Shown here: one piece after another, positions 1 through 10,048 of the stretch | How the letters are laid out: each line of letters begins with the position of its first letter | How positions within the stretch are numbered: position 1 is the stretch's first letter | Source: an uncultured Oscillospiraceae bacterium | GTDB lineage: Bacteria > Bacillota > Clostridia > Oscillospirales > Acutalibacteraceae | Assembly (NCBI GenBank): GCA_900542575.1 | Contig: UQOE01000008.1 | Coordinates: 1 to 64,000, forward strand | Direction of reading: 5' to 3' | Length of the DNA stretch: 64,000 bases | Notes under the pieces: model-generated | The model's database searches: none | What the model saw: the letters and a program-made list of their open reading frames with translations, nothing else | Told to the model about the DNA's origin: nothing | Position numbers and translations under genes: made by a program

Positions 1-4
1 GAAT

Positions 5-544
5 TCACTTTAAAATATACGCATTCAGAATCTCGCCCATGACCATCAGATGGTTGTCCTTGTTGGCGCCGGTGGCCTCGCTGGGCACATTCTGCGGGTA
101 GAATTTCGCGATGGCCGGAGAGGTGCCGAGGGTGTAGTCCTGCATTTGGGAGTAGATAACTTTGCACTCCAGCGTCAGCGGTGCCTCTTTGACGCCGGGG
201 ACGGAGATCGTGGTCGGCGTCTCCAGCGTGAGGCCGGCCTCTTTTACCTTGTTGGAGTTGCGGCCGGAATGGCTGCCGCAGTATTTGAGAATTTTTACGG
301 CGTCATCGTGATTCAGCGGAACATTTATGGTAAATTCCGGGTTGGCGTCGAGCTGCTTTTTGGTAAAGCGGCCTTCACGGATATAAGCGGTGAAAACAGG
401 CTTTCCCCACTCGAAGCCCAGAGAGCCCCAGCCGATGGTCATGGAGTTGACCTTTTCATCTACCATGGTCGTCAGAAGGACGCCGCGGGGAATTTCACTG
501 ACAATTTCTTTCGCGTAGTCAAATGCATTGATTTTTTCTTTCAT
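5..544 (-). CDS. Flavin reductase family protein (FMN-binding split barrel)
   Basis: A 179-residue protein of the flavin reductase/flavoredoxin-like family, which binds FMN in a split beta-barrel and either reduces free flavin or passes electrons to partners. The N-terminal stretch PRGVLLTTMVDEKVNSMTIGWG is the typical family entry (a strand that ends in the T-x-G-W region), and GKPVFTAYIREGRFTKKQL matches the flavin-contacting segment. The length is normal for the family. It starts at ATG behind AAGGAGG and has its own promoter. No neighbour points to a substrate, so the electron acceptor is unknown. Confidence 0.85.
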   Translation of the reverse strand: MKEKINAFDYAKEIVSEIPRGVLLTTMVDEKVNSMTIGWGSLGFEWGKPVFTAYIREGRFTKKQLDANPEFTINVPLNHDDAVKILKYCGSHSGRNSNKVKEAGLTLETPTTISVPGVKEAPLTLECKVIYSQMQDYTLGTSPAIAKFYPQNVPSEATGANKDNHLMVMGEILNAYILK

Positions 545-594
545 GGTAAGGATGCCTCCTTATGGATTCTAAATCAGATAGGGGTGTAAATGGT

Positions 595-622
595 ATTCTA
601 GTCCAAATGGACCGGCAGTCAA
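595..622 (-). promoter_or_regulatory. Promoter of the flavin reductase gene with palindromic spacer
   Basis: On the minus strand TTGACT (complement of 617-622) and TAGAAT (complement of 595-600) are 16 bases apart, about 50 bases upstream of the start codon. The spacer contains the perfect palindrome GTCCAAATGGAC (601-612), which would be well placed for a repressor. The regulator is not known. Confidence 0.6.
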
Positions 623-703
623 TGGCAAAAATTGCACAATTCCGAAAATTTGTGGAACTGTGTAAATTCTGCCGATTTCCGGCCTGAGAATTGAGTCATA
701 TTG

Positions 704-736
704 AAAACGAGGACTGTCGGAAACAGTCCTCGTTTT
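704..736 (-). terminator. Intrinsic terminator of the DUF1015 gene
   Basis: A perfect 14-bp stem (704-717 with 723-736) with a 5-base loop, bounded by AAAA/TTTT so that transcripts from either side end in a short U run. It lies 14 bases beyond the stop of the DUF1015 gene. Confidence 0.8.
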
Positions 737-749
737 GAATCTCGATTAT

Positions 750-2003
750 TTATTCTGACAGGTCGTGGATAAACAGGCCGCTCGGAAGTTTTGGCTCAAA
801 CCAGGTGGATTTGGGCGGCATGAGCTCGTGGGCATCTGCAATGGCAATCAGCTGGTTGAGCGAAGTGGGATACATGGCGAAGGCCAGATTCATATCTGAT
901 GTCGCGCGCCGCTCCAGTTCCTCCAGTCCGCGGATGCCGCCGACGAAGTCGATCCGGCTGTCTTTTCGCGGATCCTCGATGCCGAGGACCGGTGCAATGA
1001 GATTGTTCTGCAGAATGGAGACGTCGAGGGAGTCCACCGGGTCGTCCGGGGGATACGTGTCGGGCCGGGCAGTTAGTTTGTACCAGCTTCCGTCGTAGTA
1101 CATGCCGAATGTGCGCGGCGCTTCGGGGCGGTAGGGATGCAGCTGCAGCTGACATTCAATGTCGAAATTCTTGTTTATGCCCTGAAACAGCTCCTCTTTG
1201 GTCATGCCTTCCGGCGTGCGGATGACGCGGTTATAGTCCATGATCTGCAGTTCATCGCTCGGGAAGGCGACAGCGAGGAAGCGGTTGAACTCTTCATACC
1301 CGGTATAGGACGGATTTTTCCGGCGCAGCTCCATGCCCACGTGGGCGGCAGAGGCGCAGCGGTGGTGTCCGTCGGCGATGTAGAGGGAGTCAACCTCGTC
1401 ACGAAAAGCGGTGGAGAGCTGAAGACAAACATTGGCATCGTCTACGACCCAGAGAAGCGTACGGACCCCGCCATCCATGGTGAAATCATAGACGGGAGTG
1501 TGCGTCTGCTTCCATTTCTGAATGACGGCGCTGATAGAGCTGCGCCCGCGATACGTCAGGAAGATGGCTCCGGTATTGGCCATGCAGGTGCTGACGTGGC
1601 GGATGCGGTCGGCCTCCTTTTCGTAGCGGGTTTTTTCGTGCTTCTTAATAACATTATTAATATAGTCGTCGATCGAAGCACAGCCAACCAGACCGGTCTG
1701 AACACGCCCGTCCATATTCTGCTGGAGAATATAAAAGCTGGCATCTTTGTCGCGCAGCAGGTATCCCTTCTTCTCAAAGCTGTGCAGGTTTTCTGCAGCT
1801 TTGGCATAGACTTCGTCGCTGTAGGGGTCGGTGCCTTTCGGGAGGTCTACCTCTGCACGGGAGATATGGAGAAACGAATAGGGGTTCTTCGCTGTCAGAG
1901 CGCGGGCCTCTTCCTCGTTCATGACATCATAGGGGAGAGCAGCAATTCTGCCTGCCAGCGCAGGGTCTGGGCGCAGTGCGCGGAACGGACGAAATATGGA
2001 CAT
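750..2003 (-). CDS. DUF1015 family protein
   Basis: A 417-residue protein of the DUF1015 family (COG4198), common in Clostridia and often beside serine biosynthesis genes, with no established biochemical function. The family signature is clear: IFRPFRALRP at the start, PYDV near residue 25, and the conserved YIADGHHRCASA stretch near residue 210. Length matches the family. A short Cys-containing gene follows upstream with its start 239 bases away, and the two probably form one minus-strand unit. The start at 2003 gives the standard family N-terminus. Confidence 0.85.
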   Translation of the reverse strand: MSIFRPFRALRPDPALAGRIAALPYDVMNEEEARALTAKNPYSFLHISRAEVDLPKGTDPYSDEVYAKAAENLHSFEKKGYLLRDKDASFYILQQNMDGRVQTGLVGCASIDDYINNVIKKHEKTRYEKEADRIRHVSTCMANTGAIFLTYRGRSSISAVIQKWKQTHTPVYDFTMDGGVRTLLWVVDDANVCLQLSTAFRDEVDSLYIADGHHRCASAAHVGMELRRKNPSYTGYEEFNRFLAVAFPSDELQIMDYNRVIRTPEGMTKEELFQGINKNFDIECQLQLHPYRPEAPRTFGMYYDGSWYKLTARPDTYPPDDPVDSLDVSILQNNLIAPVLGIEDPRKDSRIDFVGGIRGLEELERRATSDMNLAFAMYPTSLNQLIAIADAHELMPPKSTWFEPKLPSGLFIHDLSE

Positions 2004-2026
2004 AAGCGAAAGTACTTCCTTTCCGG

Positions 2027-2242
2027 TCAGAGCTCAAAGTCTTCGGGCCTGAAATCGGTCTGTATCCGGGCTTTCGGTTTGGGTGCCCGTTTCAGAGGAT
2101 CGTATTTAAACTGCCGACAGGAAGAGTTTCGCTGCATGATGCCGTGTTTGACACAGAGCACGGCGTCCGCATCTGGAGCGGGCCGTCCGTGGAGACAGTA
2201 GTCGCAGGCCGGGACAATGTCCTTTCGAAAGATTTTTTTCAT
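2027..2242 (-). CDS. Small conserved Cys-containing hypothetical protein
   Basis: A 71-residue protein, basic, with CDYC near residue 14 and further cysteines at CVKH and SSCRQF, so four Cys that could hold a metal. I chose the internal ATG at 2242 because AGAGG sits 8 bases upstream; a longer frame starting at 2275 lacks a site. It reads into the DUF1015 gene with a 23-base gap, so the two are likely co-transcribed. Small proteins of this look accompany DUF1015 genes in Clostridia; the function is unknown. Confidence 0.6.
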   Translation of the reverse strand: MKKIFRKDIVPACDYCLHGRPAPDADAVLCVKHGIMQRNSSCRQFKYDPLKRAPKPKARIQTDFRPEDFEL

Positions 2243-2396
2243 GCGGAAAACCTCTTTTTGTCGGAGAAAATTCAAACGAAAGAATCATAGCACAGAAGCT
2301 GGGGACCTGCAAGAATGACGGTTTGGCTGAACAATTTGGCGAAGACGCCGGAACCGATCAGAATCAAGCATATTTATTGTGCAATTCCCACGAATA

Positions 2397-2480
2397 AATC
2401 ATGATTCACTTGTTGGATTGTACAATTCTGAATGATTTTGACTGATCATGATTGAAATTGAACGTCTCAACGGATGTAAT
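2397..2480 (+). promoter_or_regulatory. Fructose operon promoter with two ATCATGAT operator-like sites
   Basis: TTGAAA (2452-2457) and TGTAAT (2475-2480) are 17 bases apart upstream of fruR. The palindromic core ATCATGAT occurs twice, at 2398-2405 and 2445-2452, the second overlapping the -35 box and the first 47 bases upstream. This is the expected arrangement for a DeoR-type repressor such as the FruR encoded directly downstream; the link is inference. Confidence 0.5.
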
Positions 2481-2524
2481 GAAGGCGTAGTAAAGAAGAA
2501 ATGGTGAAACGAAAGGAGACGGAC

Positions 2525-3301
2525 ATGTCAAAGCTTGCTCAGGAGCGTAAGTCCCAGATTCTCGACATCCTCCACGAAGAAGGCATGGTCTCCGTAGCGG
2601 AGCTGACCCAGAAACTCGGCGCCTCCGAGAGTACGGTTCGCCGGGACCTTCTGGAGCTCGACAAGCTCGGAAAACTGAACCGCGTCCACGGCGGTGCGAC
2701 GCTGACCGAACGCCAGTTTGTCCTGAGCGAAGATGATATTCAGGAAAAAATCAGCAAAAACGTCTCGGAGAAAAAACTGGCCGCACAGCTCGCCGCTGAG
2801 CAGATTACCGACGAGGACTTTGTTTATATCGACGCCGGCACTACGACGCTTCTTATGATTGACTATATTCAGGCGCCCAAAGCCCAGTTTGTGACCAACG
2901 GCATTGTCCACGCCCGCAATCTGGCCGCCCGCGGCTTCAAGACCTTTGTCCTGGGAGGGGAACTCAAAGGGGCGACCGAGGCCGTCGTCGGGCTGGCAGC
3001 CGCCAACAATCTGCGCCACTACAACTTTTCCAAGGCGTTCCTCGGTGCCAACGGCATCCACGAAAAATATGGCTACACCACGCCCGACGTCGACGAGGCT
3101 TTTCTGAAGACCGCCGCCATAGAGCGGAGTTTCGTCTCCTATATTGTGACGGACGCCTCCAAGTTCGGAAAAGTTTCCACCATTACGTTTGGTTCCCTGG
3201 ACGGCTCCGCCATCATTACCGACCGGCTGCCCGACCAGGTTTATATAGACCACACAGTTGTGAAAGCCTTCGGGGAAAAGACCCGCGGACCGGGACATTA
3301 A
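2525..3301 (+). CDS. fruR: DeoR/GlpR family fructose operon repressor
   Basis: A 258-residue DeoR-family regulator. Residues 1-55 form the winged helix (RKSQILDILHEEGM, then ASESTVRRDL as recognition helix); the rest is the sugar-phosphate sensor with the DAGTTT phosphate-binding motif and VTDASKFGK near the end. In this family the effector of fructose-operon members is fructose-1-phosphate. The start at 2525 follows AAAGGAG; the frame is open to 2501 but that start has no site. It heads the operon and is followed 15 bases later by fruK, so it probably represses its own operon. Confidence 0.9.
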   Translation: MSKLAQERKSQILDILHEEGMVSVAELTQKLGASESTVRRDLLELDKLGKLNRVHGGATLTERQFVLSEDDIQEKISKNVSEKKLAAQLAAEQITDEDFVYIDAGTTTLLMIDYIQAPKAQFVTNGIVHARNLAARGFKTFVLGGELKGATEAVVGLAAANNLRHYNFSKAFLGANGIHEKYGYTTPDVDEAFLKTAAIERSFVSYIVTDASKFGKVSTITFGSLDGSAIITDRLPDQVYIDHTVVKAFGEKTRGPGH

Positions 3302-3316
3302 GGAGGATTCATTCTC

Positions 3317-4234
3317 ATGATTTACACTGTGACGTTAAATCCCGCACTGGACTATGTCATGCGCGCCCCTTCGCTGAAAGGGGAGGACATTGTCCGGGCC
3401 GACAGCGCGGAACTGTACCCCGGCGGCAAGGGGATCAACGTGTCCATGCTCCTTCATGAGCTGGGTGTGCCGACCCGGGTGCTCGGCTTTCTGGCCGGGT
3501 TTACCGGAGCGGGTCTGCGCCAGCTGCTGCAGGCACAGGGCATTGACACCGACTTTGTCGGCCTTCCATCCGGATCCACCCGTATCAACGTCAAACTCTA
3601 TGCGCCCGGGGAACTCGCGGTCAACGCGCCGGGCCCGGACGTCCCTGACGAGAGCGTGGAAGCCCTTCTCACCAAACTGGACGCCCTCCAGAAAGGCGAC
3701 CGGCTGGTACTCGCCGGCAACGTGCCGAGCAGTCTGCCGGAAAACATCTATGAGACCATTTTTCAGCGGCTGAGCGGAAAAGATGTGGACATCACCGTGG
3801 ACACGACCGGCGAAGGCCTTAAGCGTGTGCTTCCGTACCATCCTTTCCTCATCAAACCCAATCACCATGAACTCGGGGAGCTCTTCGGCGTAAAGCTCGA
3901 CAAACACGACGAGGAGAACCTGACCAAATATGCCAAAAAACTGCAGGAGCAGGGCGCGCGCAACGTGCTCATCAGCCGCGGAAGTGCAGGCGCACTTCTG
4001 GTTGACGAGAACGGCGAAGTCCGCACGACGGGCATTGTGCCCGGCGAAGTGGTCAACAGCGTCGGGTGCGGCGACTCCATGGTCGCCGGTTTCCTGGCCG
4101 GCTACGAAATGGAGGGCACCTACGACGCCGCGCTGCGCTGGGGCTCTGCAGCCGGAAATGCCACGGCGTTTTACGACGGCATTGCTCCGGGAGAAGACGT
4201 CCGCAACATCTATCAGAAGTATTTTCAGGGGTAA
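3317..4234 (+). CDS. fruK: 1-phosphofructokinase
   Basis: A 305-residue PfkB-family sugar kinase that phosphorylates fructose-1-phosphate to fructose-1,6-bisphosphate in the cytoplasm. The N-terminal signature TVTLNPALDY, the GGKGINVS motif around residue 37 and the C-terminal anion-hole motif NSVGCGDSMVAGF with catalytic Asp are all present. Length is normal. It lies between the repressor and the fructose permease, 9 bases before fruA, which fixes its role as the second step of fructose uptake. Confidence 0.95.
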   Translation: MIYTVTLNPALDYVMRAPSLKGEDIVRADSAELYPGGKGINVSMLLHELGVPTRVLGFLAGFTGAGLRQLLQAQGIDTDFVGLPSGSTRINVKLYAPGELAVNAPGPDVPDESVEALLTKLDALQKGDRLVLAGNVPSSLPENIYETIFQRLSGKDVDITVDTTGEGLKRVLPYHPFLIKPNHHELGELFGVKLDKHDEENLTKYAKKLQEQGARNVLISRGSAGALLVDENGEVRTTGIVPGEVVNSVGCGDSMVAGFLAGYEMEGTYDAALRWGSAAGNATAFYDGIAPGEDVRNIYQKYFQG

Positions 4235-4243
4235 GGTGACGCT

Positions 4244-6340
4244 ATGAGAATCAAAGATTTGCTGACCGCGGACGCCATCAAGCTGGGGGCGTCGGCGAGC
4301 GACAAGGAAAACGCCATTGACCAGCTCATCGCCATACACGAAAAAGTCGGAAATCTCAACGATGCCGCCGGCTTTAAAGAGGCCATTCTGAAACGGGAGT
4401 CGGAGAGCACAACCGCCATCGGCGAGGGAATCGCCGTCCCGCACTCCAAGACCAACACCGCCAAACACCCGGGTCTCGCCGCCATGACGGTTCCGGACGG
4501 CGTCGACTACGATGCGCCGGACGGCATGCCCAGCACCCTGTTCTTCATGATTGCGGTACCGGAAGGCGCTGGCGACGCCCACCTGGAAATCCTCTCCCAC
4601 CTCATGATGATGCTGATGGACCCGGACTTCGCCAACGCCCTGCGCGGCGCCGAAACGCCGGAGGAGTTCCTGAAGATTATCACGGAAAAAGAGGCCGAGA
4701 AGTTTCCGGAAGAGGAGCCGGAAGAGGATACCGCTGCCGCGGCACAGGAATCAAATCGCGCGGAAGAGGAAAAAACAGCTCCGGAAGAGGCGGTTCCCGC
4801 CTACCGCATTCTCGCCGTGACCGCCTGCCCGAACGGCATTGCCCACACTTTTATGGCGGCAGAGGCCCTGGAGCGGGCCGGCGAGGAGATGGGACTTCCG
4901 CTCAAGGCTGAGACCAACGGCGCCGGCGGCGCCAAGAACGTTCTGACCGCGGAGGAAATTGCCGCGGCGGACGGCATCATCGTGGCCGCCGACAAAAAGG
5001 TTGATATGGACCGCTTTGACGGCAAACCCGTCGTAAAAGTAGAGGTTTCCGCCGGCATCAACCGCCCGAAGGAGCTCATCCAGGAAATTGCTGACGGGAA
5101 AGCGCCTGTCTGGCACGCCTCCGGCAGCGGAGAGGAGAGTACCGCTTCCGGCAAGACCGAGAGCGGCTGGCACAAAGTCTACCAGGAGCTGATGAGCGGC
5201 ATTTCCCACATGCTCCCGTTCGTCATCGGAGGCGGACTGCTGATTGCCATCGCCTTCCTCATCGACACCATCTTCTGCCAGGTTCACGGTATTCAGCCGG
5301 GTGCCGAGTTCGGCTCCATGCTGACTGCGTCCAAGTGGTTTAAGACCGTCGGTAACCTCGCATTTGACTTTATGCTTCCGGTCCTTGCCGGATTCATCGC
5401 CTACGCCATCGGCGACCTACCGGCCCTGGCGGTCGGATTTGTCGGCGGCTATATGGCCAAGATCGGCTCCATCTGGAGCGCGCCGGGCGGAAACCCCGAC
5501 GGCATCTCGGCCGGCTTCATCGGTGCCCTTATTGCAGGCTTCGCGGCGGGCTACGTCATCAAGCTCCTGCAGTTCTGCTTTAAGAAACTCCCGAAGAGCC
5601 TCGACGGCCTGAAGCCCATGCTTCTGTATCCGCTGTGCGGTATTGCGTTAATCGCGGTCATTATGTGTACTATTGATCCGCTGATGATCCTCATCAACAC
5701 GGCCTTCGGTACCTTCCTCAACTTCCTGAACGCCAAACACTTAAGCGTCCTGCTCGGCTTCATTCTTGCGGCCATGATGGCCTCTGACATGGGCGGTCCC
5801 ATCAACAAGGCGGCCTATGTCTTCGGTACCGGCATGCTGACCGCAGCCGTCGGATACACCGGAGCAGCGCAGACCATGTGCTACGAGATTATGGCCGCCG
5901 TCATGATCGGCGGTATGGTCCCTCCCATCGCCATTGCACTGGCCACCTCGTTCTTCCCGTGGAAATGGACCGCCCAGGAGCGGAAGACCGGCCCGACTCT
6001 CTACATCATGGGCCTGTCCTTCGTCACCGAAGGCGCCATCCCCTATGCGGCGTCTGACCCGGGCCGGGTACTCCCGAGCGTTATGGTTGGCTCCGGCGTG
6101 GCAGGTGCCCTGTCCATGCTGTTCCACTGCACGCTCCGTGCACCCCACGGCGGCATCTTCGTCATCGCCACGGTCGGCGGCTGGTACTGGTACCTGCTGG
6201 CGCTTGTGGTCGGCTCCATTGTCGGTATGTTCATGCTCCTCCTCATGAAGAAGAACGTGACCACACCGGCCGAGGCCAAAGAGGCAAAACGTCAGGCAAA
6301 AGAACAGAAAAAAGCAGAAAAAGCAGCCAAGGCTGCCTGA
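4244..6340 (+). CDS. fruA: Fructose-specific PTS enzyme IIABC
   Basis: A 698-residue permease that imports fructose and releases fructose-1-phosphate. Domain order is IIA (about 1-150, phosphorylation site His67 in VPHSK), an acidic Glu/Ala linker (150-185), IIB (185-290, Cys195 in TACPNG) and the membrane IIC domain (about 308-665) with several hydrophobic segments and GxP-rich loops. The C-terminus is Lys/Ala rich. It is translated just after fruK and just before the operon's own HPr, so the whole phosphoryl relay is co-expressed. Confidence 0.95.
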   Translation: MRIKDLLTADAIKLGASASDKENAIDQLIAIHEKVGNLNDAAGFKEAILKRESESTTAIGEGIAVPHSKTNTAKHPGLAAMTVPDGVDYDAPDGMPSTLFFMIAVPEGAGDAHLEILSHLMMMLMDPDFANALRGAETPEEFLKIITEKEAEKFPEEEPEEDTAAAAQESNRAEEEKTAPEEAVPAYRILAVTACPNGIAHTFMAAEALERAGEEMGLPLKAETNGAGGAKNVLTAEEIAAADGIIVAADKKVDMDRFDGKPVVKVEVSAGINRPKELIQEIADGKAPVWHASGSGEESTASGKTESGWHKVYQELMSGISHMLPFVIGGGLLIAIAFLIDTIFCQVHGIQPGAEFGSMLTASKWFKTVGNLAFDFMLPVLAGFIAYAIGDLPALAVGFVGGYMAKIGSIWSAPGGNPDGISAGFIGALIAGFAAGYVIKLLQFCFKKLPKSLDGLKPMLLYPLCGIALIAVIMCTIDPLMILINTAFGTFLNFLNAKHLSVLLGFILAAMMASDMGGPINKAAYVFGTGMLTAAVGYTGAAQTMCYEIMAAVMIGGMVPPIAIALATSFFPWKWTAQERKTGPTLYIMGLSFVTEGAIPYAASDPGRVLPSVMVGSGVAGALSMLFHCTLRAPHGGIFVIATVGGWYWYLLALVVGSIVGMFMLLLMKKNVTTPAEAKEAKRQAKEQKKAEKAAKAA

Positions 6341-6362
6341 ATACAAAAAAGGAGATTTTACT

Positions 6363-6632
6363 ATGGTAGAGCAGAAAACCAAAGTCGTAAACAAAGAAGG
6401 ATTCCATATGCGCCCGGCCAACAACTTCATCAAGGAGATGGCCAAGTTTAAGAGCACCATCACATTTGACATCGATGGAAAAGAAGTCAACGCCAAGAGC
6501 ATCATGAATATCATGGCAGCCTGCATCAAGTTCGGTACCGAGCTCACCGTCAAATGCGACGGCCCGGATGAGCAGGAGGCACTGGACAAGGCCGTCAGCC
6601 TCATCGAGTCCGGCCTGGGCGATCCGGAATAA
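6363..6632 (+). CDS. HPr family phosphocarrier (fructose operon copy)
   Basis: An 89-residue HPr that carries the phosphoryl group from enzyme I to the IIA domain. His15 lies in GFHMRPA and the regulatory Ser46 in NAKSIMN, so both the transfer site and the HPr-kinase site are intact. It sits between fruA and ptsI. The window encodes a second HPr at 18368, which differs at many positions, so this copy may be dedicated to fructose. Confidence 0.92.
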   Translation: MVEQKTKVVNKEGFHMRPANNFIKEMAKFKSTITFDIDGKEVNAKSIMNIMAACIKFGTELTVKCDGPDEQEALDKAVSLIESGLGDPE

Positions 6633-6666
6633 GACCACATACAATACCAAGGAAGGGGACGGAGCT

Positions 6667-8283
<1,617 letters not shown>

Positions 8284-8312
8284 GCGGATTTTATAGTAAG
8301 ATCCTTAGAACC

Positions 8313-8350
8313 GGAAAAGGCCCGTTCTCGTGAGAGATCGGGCTTTTTCC
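8313..8350 (+). terminator. Intrinsic terminator after ptsI
   Basis: A 12-bp stem with one G-U pair (8313-8324 with 8339-8350), where the 3' arm itself carries the T run, 29 bases past the ptsI stop. Confidence 0.75.
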
Positions 8351-8471
8351 GCGCATTTTTGTAGAAAAACGCACGGGATTGGGCACGGGCACGCGTGGAT
8401 GCCGAAAATAATGCGCAAAAAAACTAGGAATATTGGCCAAATTGTCAAATGATTTTTTAGGCAATAAGACG

Positions 8472-8508
8472 TATAATCTTGTTACCTTGGATAGTGAGGT
8501 CACTATCC
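8472..8508 (+). promoter_or_regulatory. -10 box and perfect palindrome upstream of the phoH-like gene
   Basis: TATAAT at 8472-8477 (no good -35 at the usual distance) is followed by the perfect 20-base inverted repeat GGATAGTGAGGTCACTATCC at 8489-8508, centred roughly 15-20 bases past the expected transcription start. A repressor there would block elongation or initiation. A short hairpin at the mRNA 5' end is the alternative reading. Confidence 0.5.
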
Positions 8509-8530
8509 TCTGTGAAAGGAACCTGTGTAA

Positions 8531-9514
8531 GTGGCAGAAAAGATTATTCGTTTTGACAATATGGAACAGGCCGCTGAGCTGTTCGGCGTTTTTGACGAGA
8601 ATATGATTCTCCTGGAAAAGGCGTTCGGAATTACCGCCGTGAATCGCGGCGGCCAGCTGAAACTCACCGGGGAAGAGGACGCGGTAGAGCTTGCCTCCAA
8701 GACGGTGGACGGAATGCTCCTGCTCATTGAAAAAGGCGAACGCCTGAATGAGCAGAATATCCGCTATGTCATCTCCATGGTTCAGGAGGGCTCCGGCGGA
8801 AAGCTCGCCCGGCTTATGACCGACTGCATCTGTATTACAGCGCGCGGCAAACCGGTCAAGGCCAAGACGCTGGGACAGGAGCAGTACGTAGAGGCTATCC
8901 GTGATAACACAATTGTCTTTGGCATAGGACCAGCCGGTACCGGAAAGACCTACCTCGCTGTCGCCATGGCGGTCAAGGCGTTTAAGGCCAAAGAGGTGGA
9001 GCGCATCGTCCTGACCCGTCCCGCCGTAGAGGCAGGCGAAAGCCTGGGCTTCCTTCCAGGTGACCTGCAGCAGAAAGTAGACCCCTATCTTCATCCGCTT
9101 TACGATGCGCTATTTGACATGCTGGGGCCGGACAGTTTCCAGAAACAACTGGAGCGCGGCACAATTGAAGTCGCACCGCTCGCCTACATGCGCGGCCGTA
9201 CCCTGGACGACAGTTTCATCATCCTGGACGAGGCGCAGAATACGACCTCGGAACAGATGAAAATGTTCCTGACCCGTCTCGGTGCCGGCTCCAAAGCCGT
9301 CGTCACCGGCGATGTCACCCAAATTGACCTTCCCCGGGGCAAACGCTCCGGACTCATAGAAGTTACCCATATCCTCCACGGCATCGAGGACATTGCGACC
9401 GTCCGGTTCAGCGACAAAGACGTCGTCCGGCATCATCTGGTGCAGGAAATCGTCAAGGCCTATGCCGAATACGCCGAGGAACAGCAGAAGACAAAGAAAA
9501 AACACGCCAATTAA
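8531..9514 (+). CDS. PhoH family ATPase
   Basis: A 327-residue PhoH-like protein (PhoL/YbeZ type) whose gene sits directly before ybeY, the standard pairing in bacteria; PhoH-like proteins are thought to act as ATP-driven partners in RNA processing. Walker A is GPAGTGKT near residue 137 and Walker B is IILDEAQN near 235, followed by the TGDVTQID stretch. It starts at GTG behind AAAGGA. An N-terminal KH-like segment (about 1-75) precedes the ATPase core, as in longer family members. Confidence 0.9.
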   Translation: MAEKIIRFDNMEQAAELFGVFDENMILLEKAFGITAVNRGGQLKLTGEEDAVELASKTVDGMLLLIEKGERLNEQNIRYVISMVQEGSGGKLARLMTDCICITARGKPVKAKTLGQEQYVEAIRDNTIVFGIGPAGTGKTYLAVAMAVKAFKAKEVERIVLTRPAVEAGESLGFLPGDLQQKVDPYLHPLYDALFDMLGPDSFQKQLERGTIEVAPLAYMRGRTLDDSFIILDEAQNTTSEQMKMFLTRLGAGSKAVVTGDVTQIDLPRGKRSGLIEVTHILHGIEDIATVRFSDKDVVRHHLVQEIVKAYAEYAEEQQKTKKKHAN

Positions 9515-9538
9515 ATAGAGAAGAGGAAATCAGCAGTT

Positions 9539-10045
9539 ATGGCGCACAAAGTAAAAGTTATTATCTCCAACGACCAGAAAAAAGTGAAAATTCCGAAGGG
9601 CATGCGGCTTCTTATTCGCCGCTGCTGCACCGCTGTTCTCGTTATGGAGGAGTTTCCGCAGGACGCGGAGGTCTCCGTCTCCATCGTCGACAACGAGCGC
9701 ATCCATGAACTCAACAAACAGTACCGCAATATTGACAGCGAGACGGACGTTCTCTCCTTCCCGCTCGGCGAGAACGGTGTCTATGACATCAACTATGACA
9801 CCAATGAGGCGGAGCTCGGCGACATTGTCATCTCACTGGAAAAGGCAGAGGAGCAGGCCAAACGTTACGGCCACAGTCTGGAGCGCGAAGTCGGCTATCT
9901 TACGGTTCACTCCATGCTGCACCTGCTCGGTTACGACCATGAGCTCGGCGGCATTGAACTGGTCCGCATGCGCGAAAAAGAGGAAAAAGTTCTCACCGAA
10001 CTCGGCTTGCGCCGCGACGGCAACTACTACATGGAGGACGAATAA
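9539..10045 (+). CDS. ybeY: Endoribonuclease YbeY
   Basis: A 168-residue zinc endoribonuclease needed for 16S rRNA 3'-end maturation and ribosome quality control. The zinc motif H-x3-H-x5-H is visible in HSMLHLLGYDH, preceded by the family's TDVLSFP stretch. Length is typical. It follows phoH by 24 bases and precedes era by 3 bases, the conserved phoH-ybeY-era arrangement in which all three act on the small subunit. Confidence 0.95.
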   Translation: MAHKVKVIISNDQKKVKIPKGMRLLIRRCCTAVLVMEEFPQDAEVSVSIVDNERIHELNKQYRNIDSETDVLSFPLGENGVYDINYDTNEAELGDIVISLEKAEEQAKRYGHSLEREVGYLTVHSMLHLLGYDHELGGIELVRMREKEEKVLTELGLRRDGNYYMEDE

Positions 10046-10048
10046 CGA

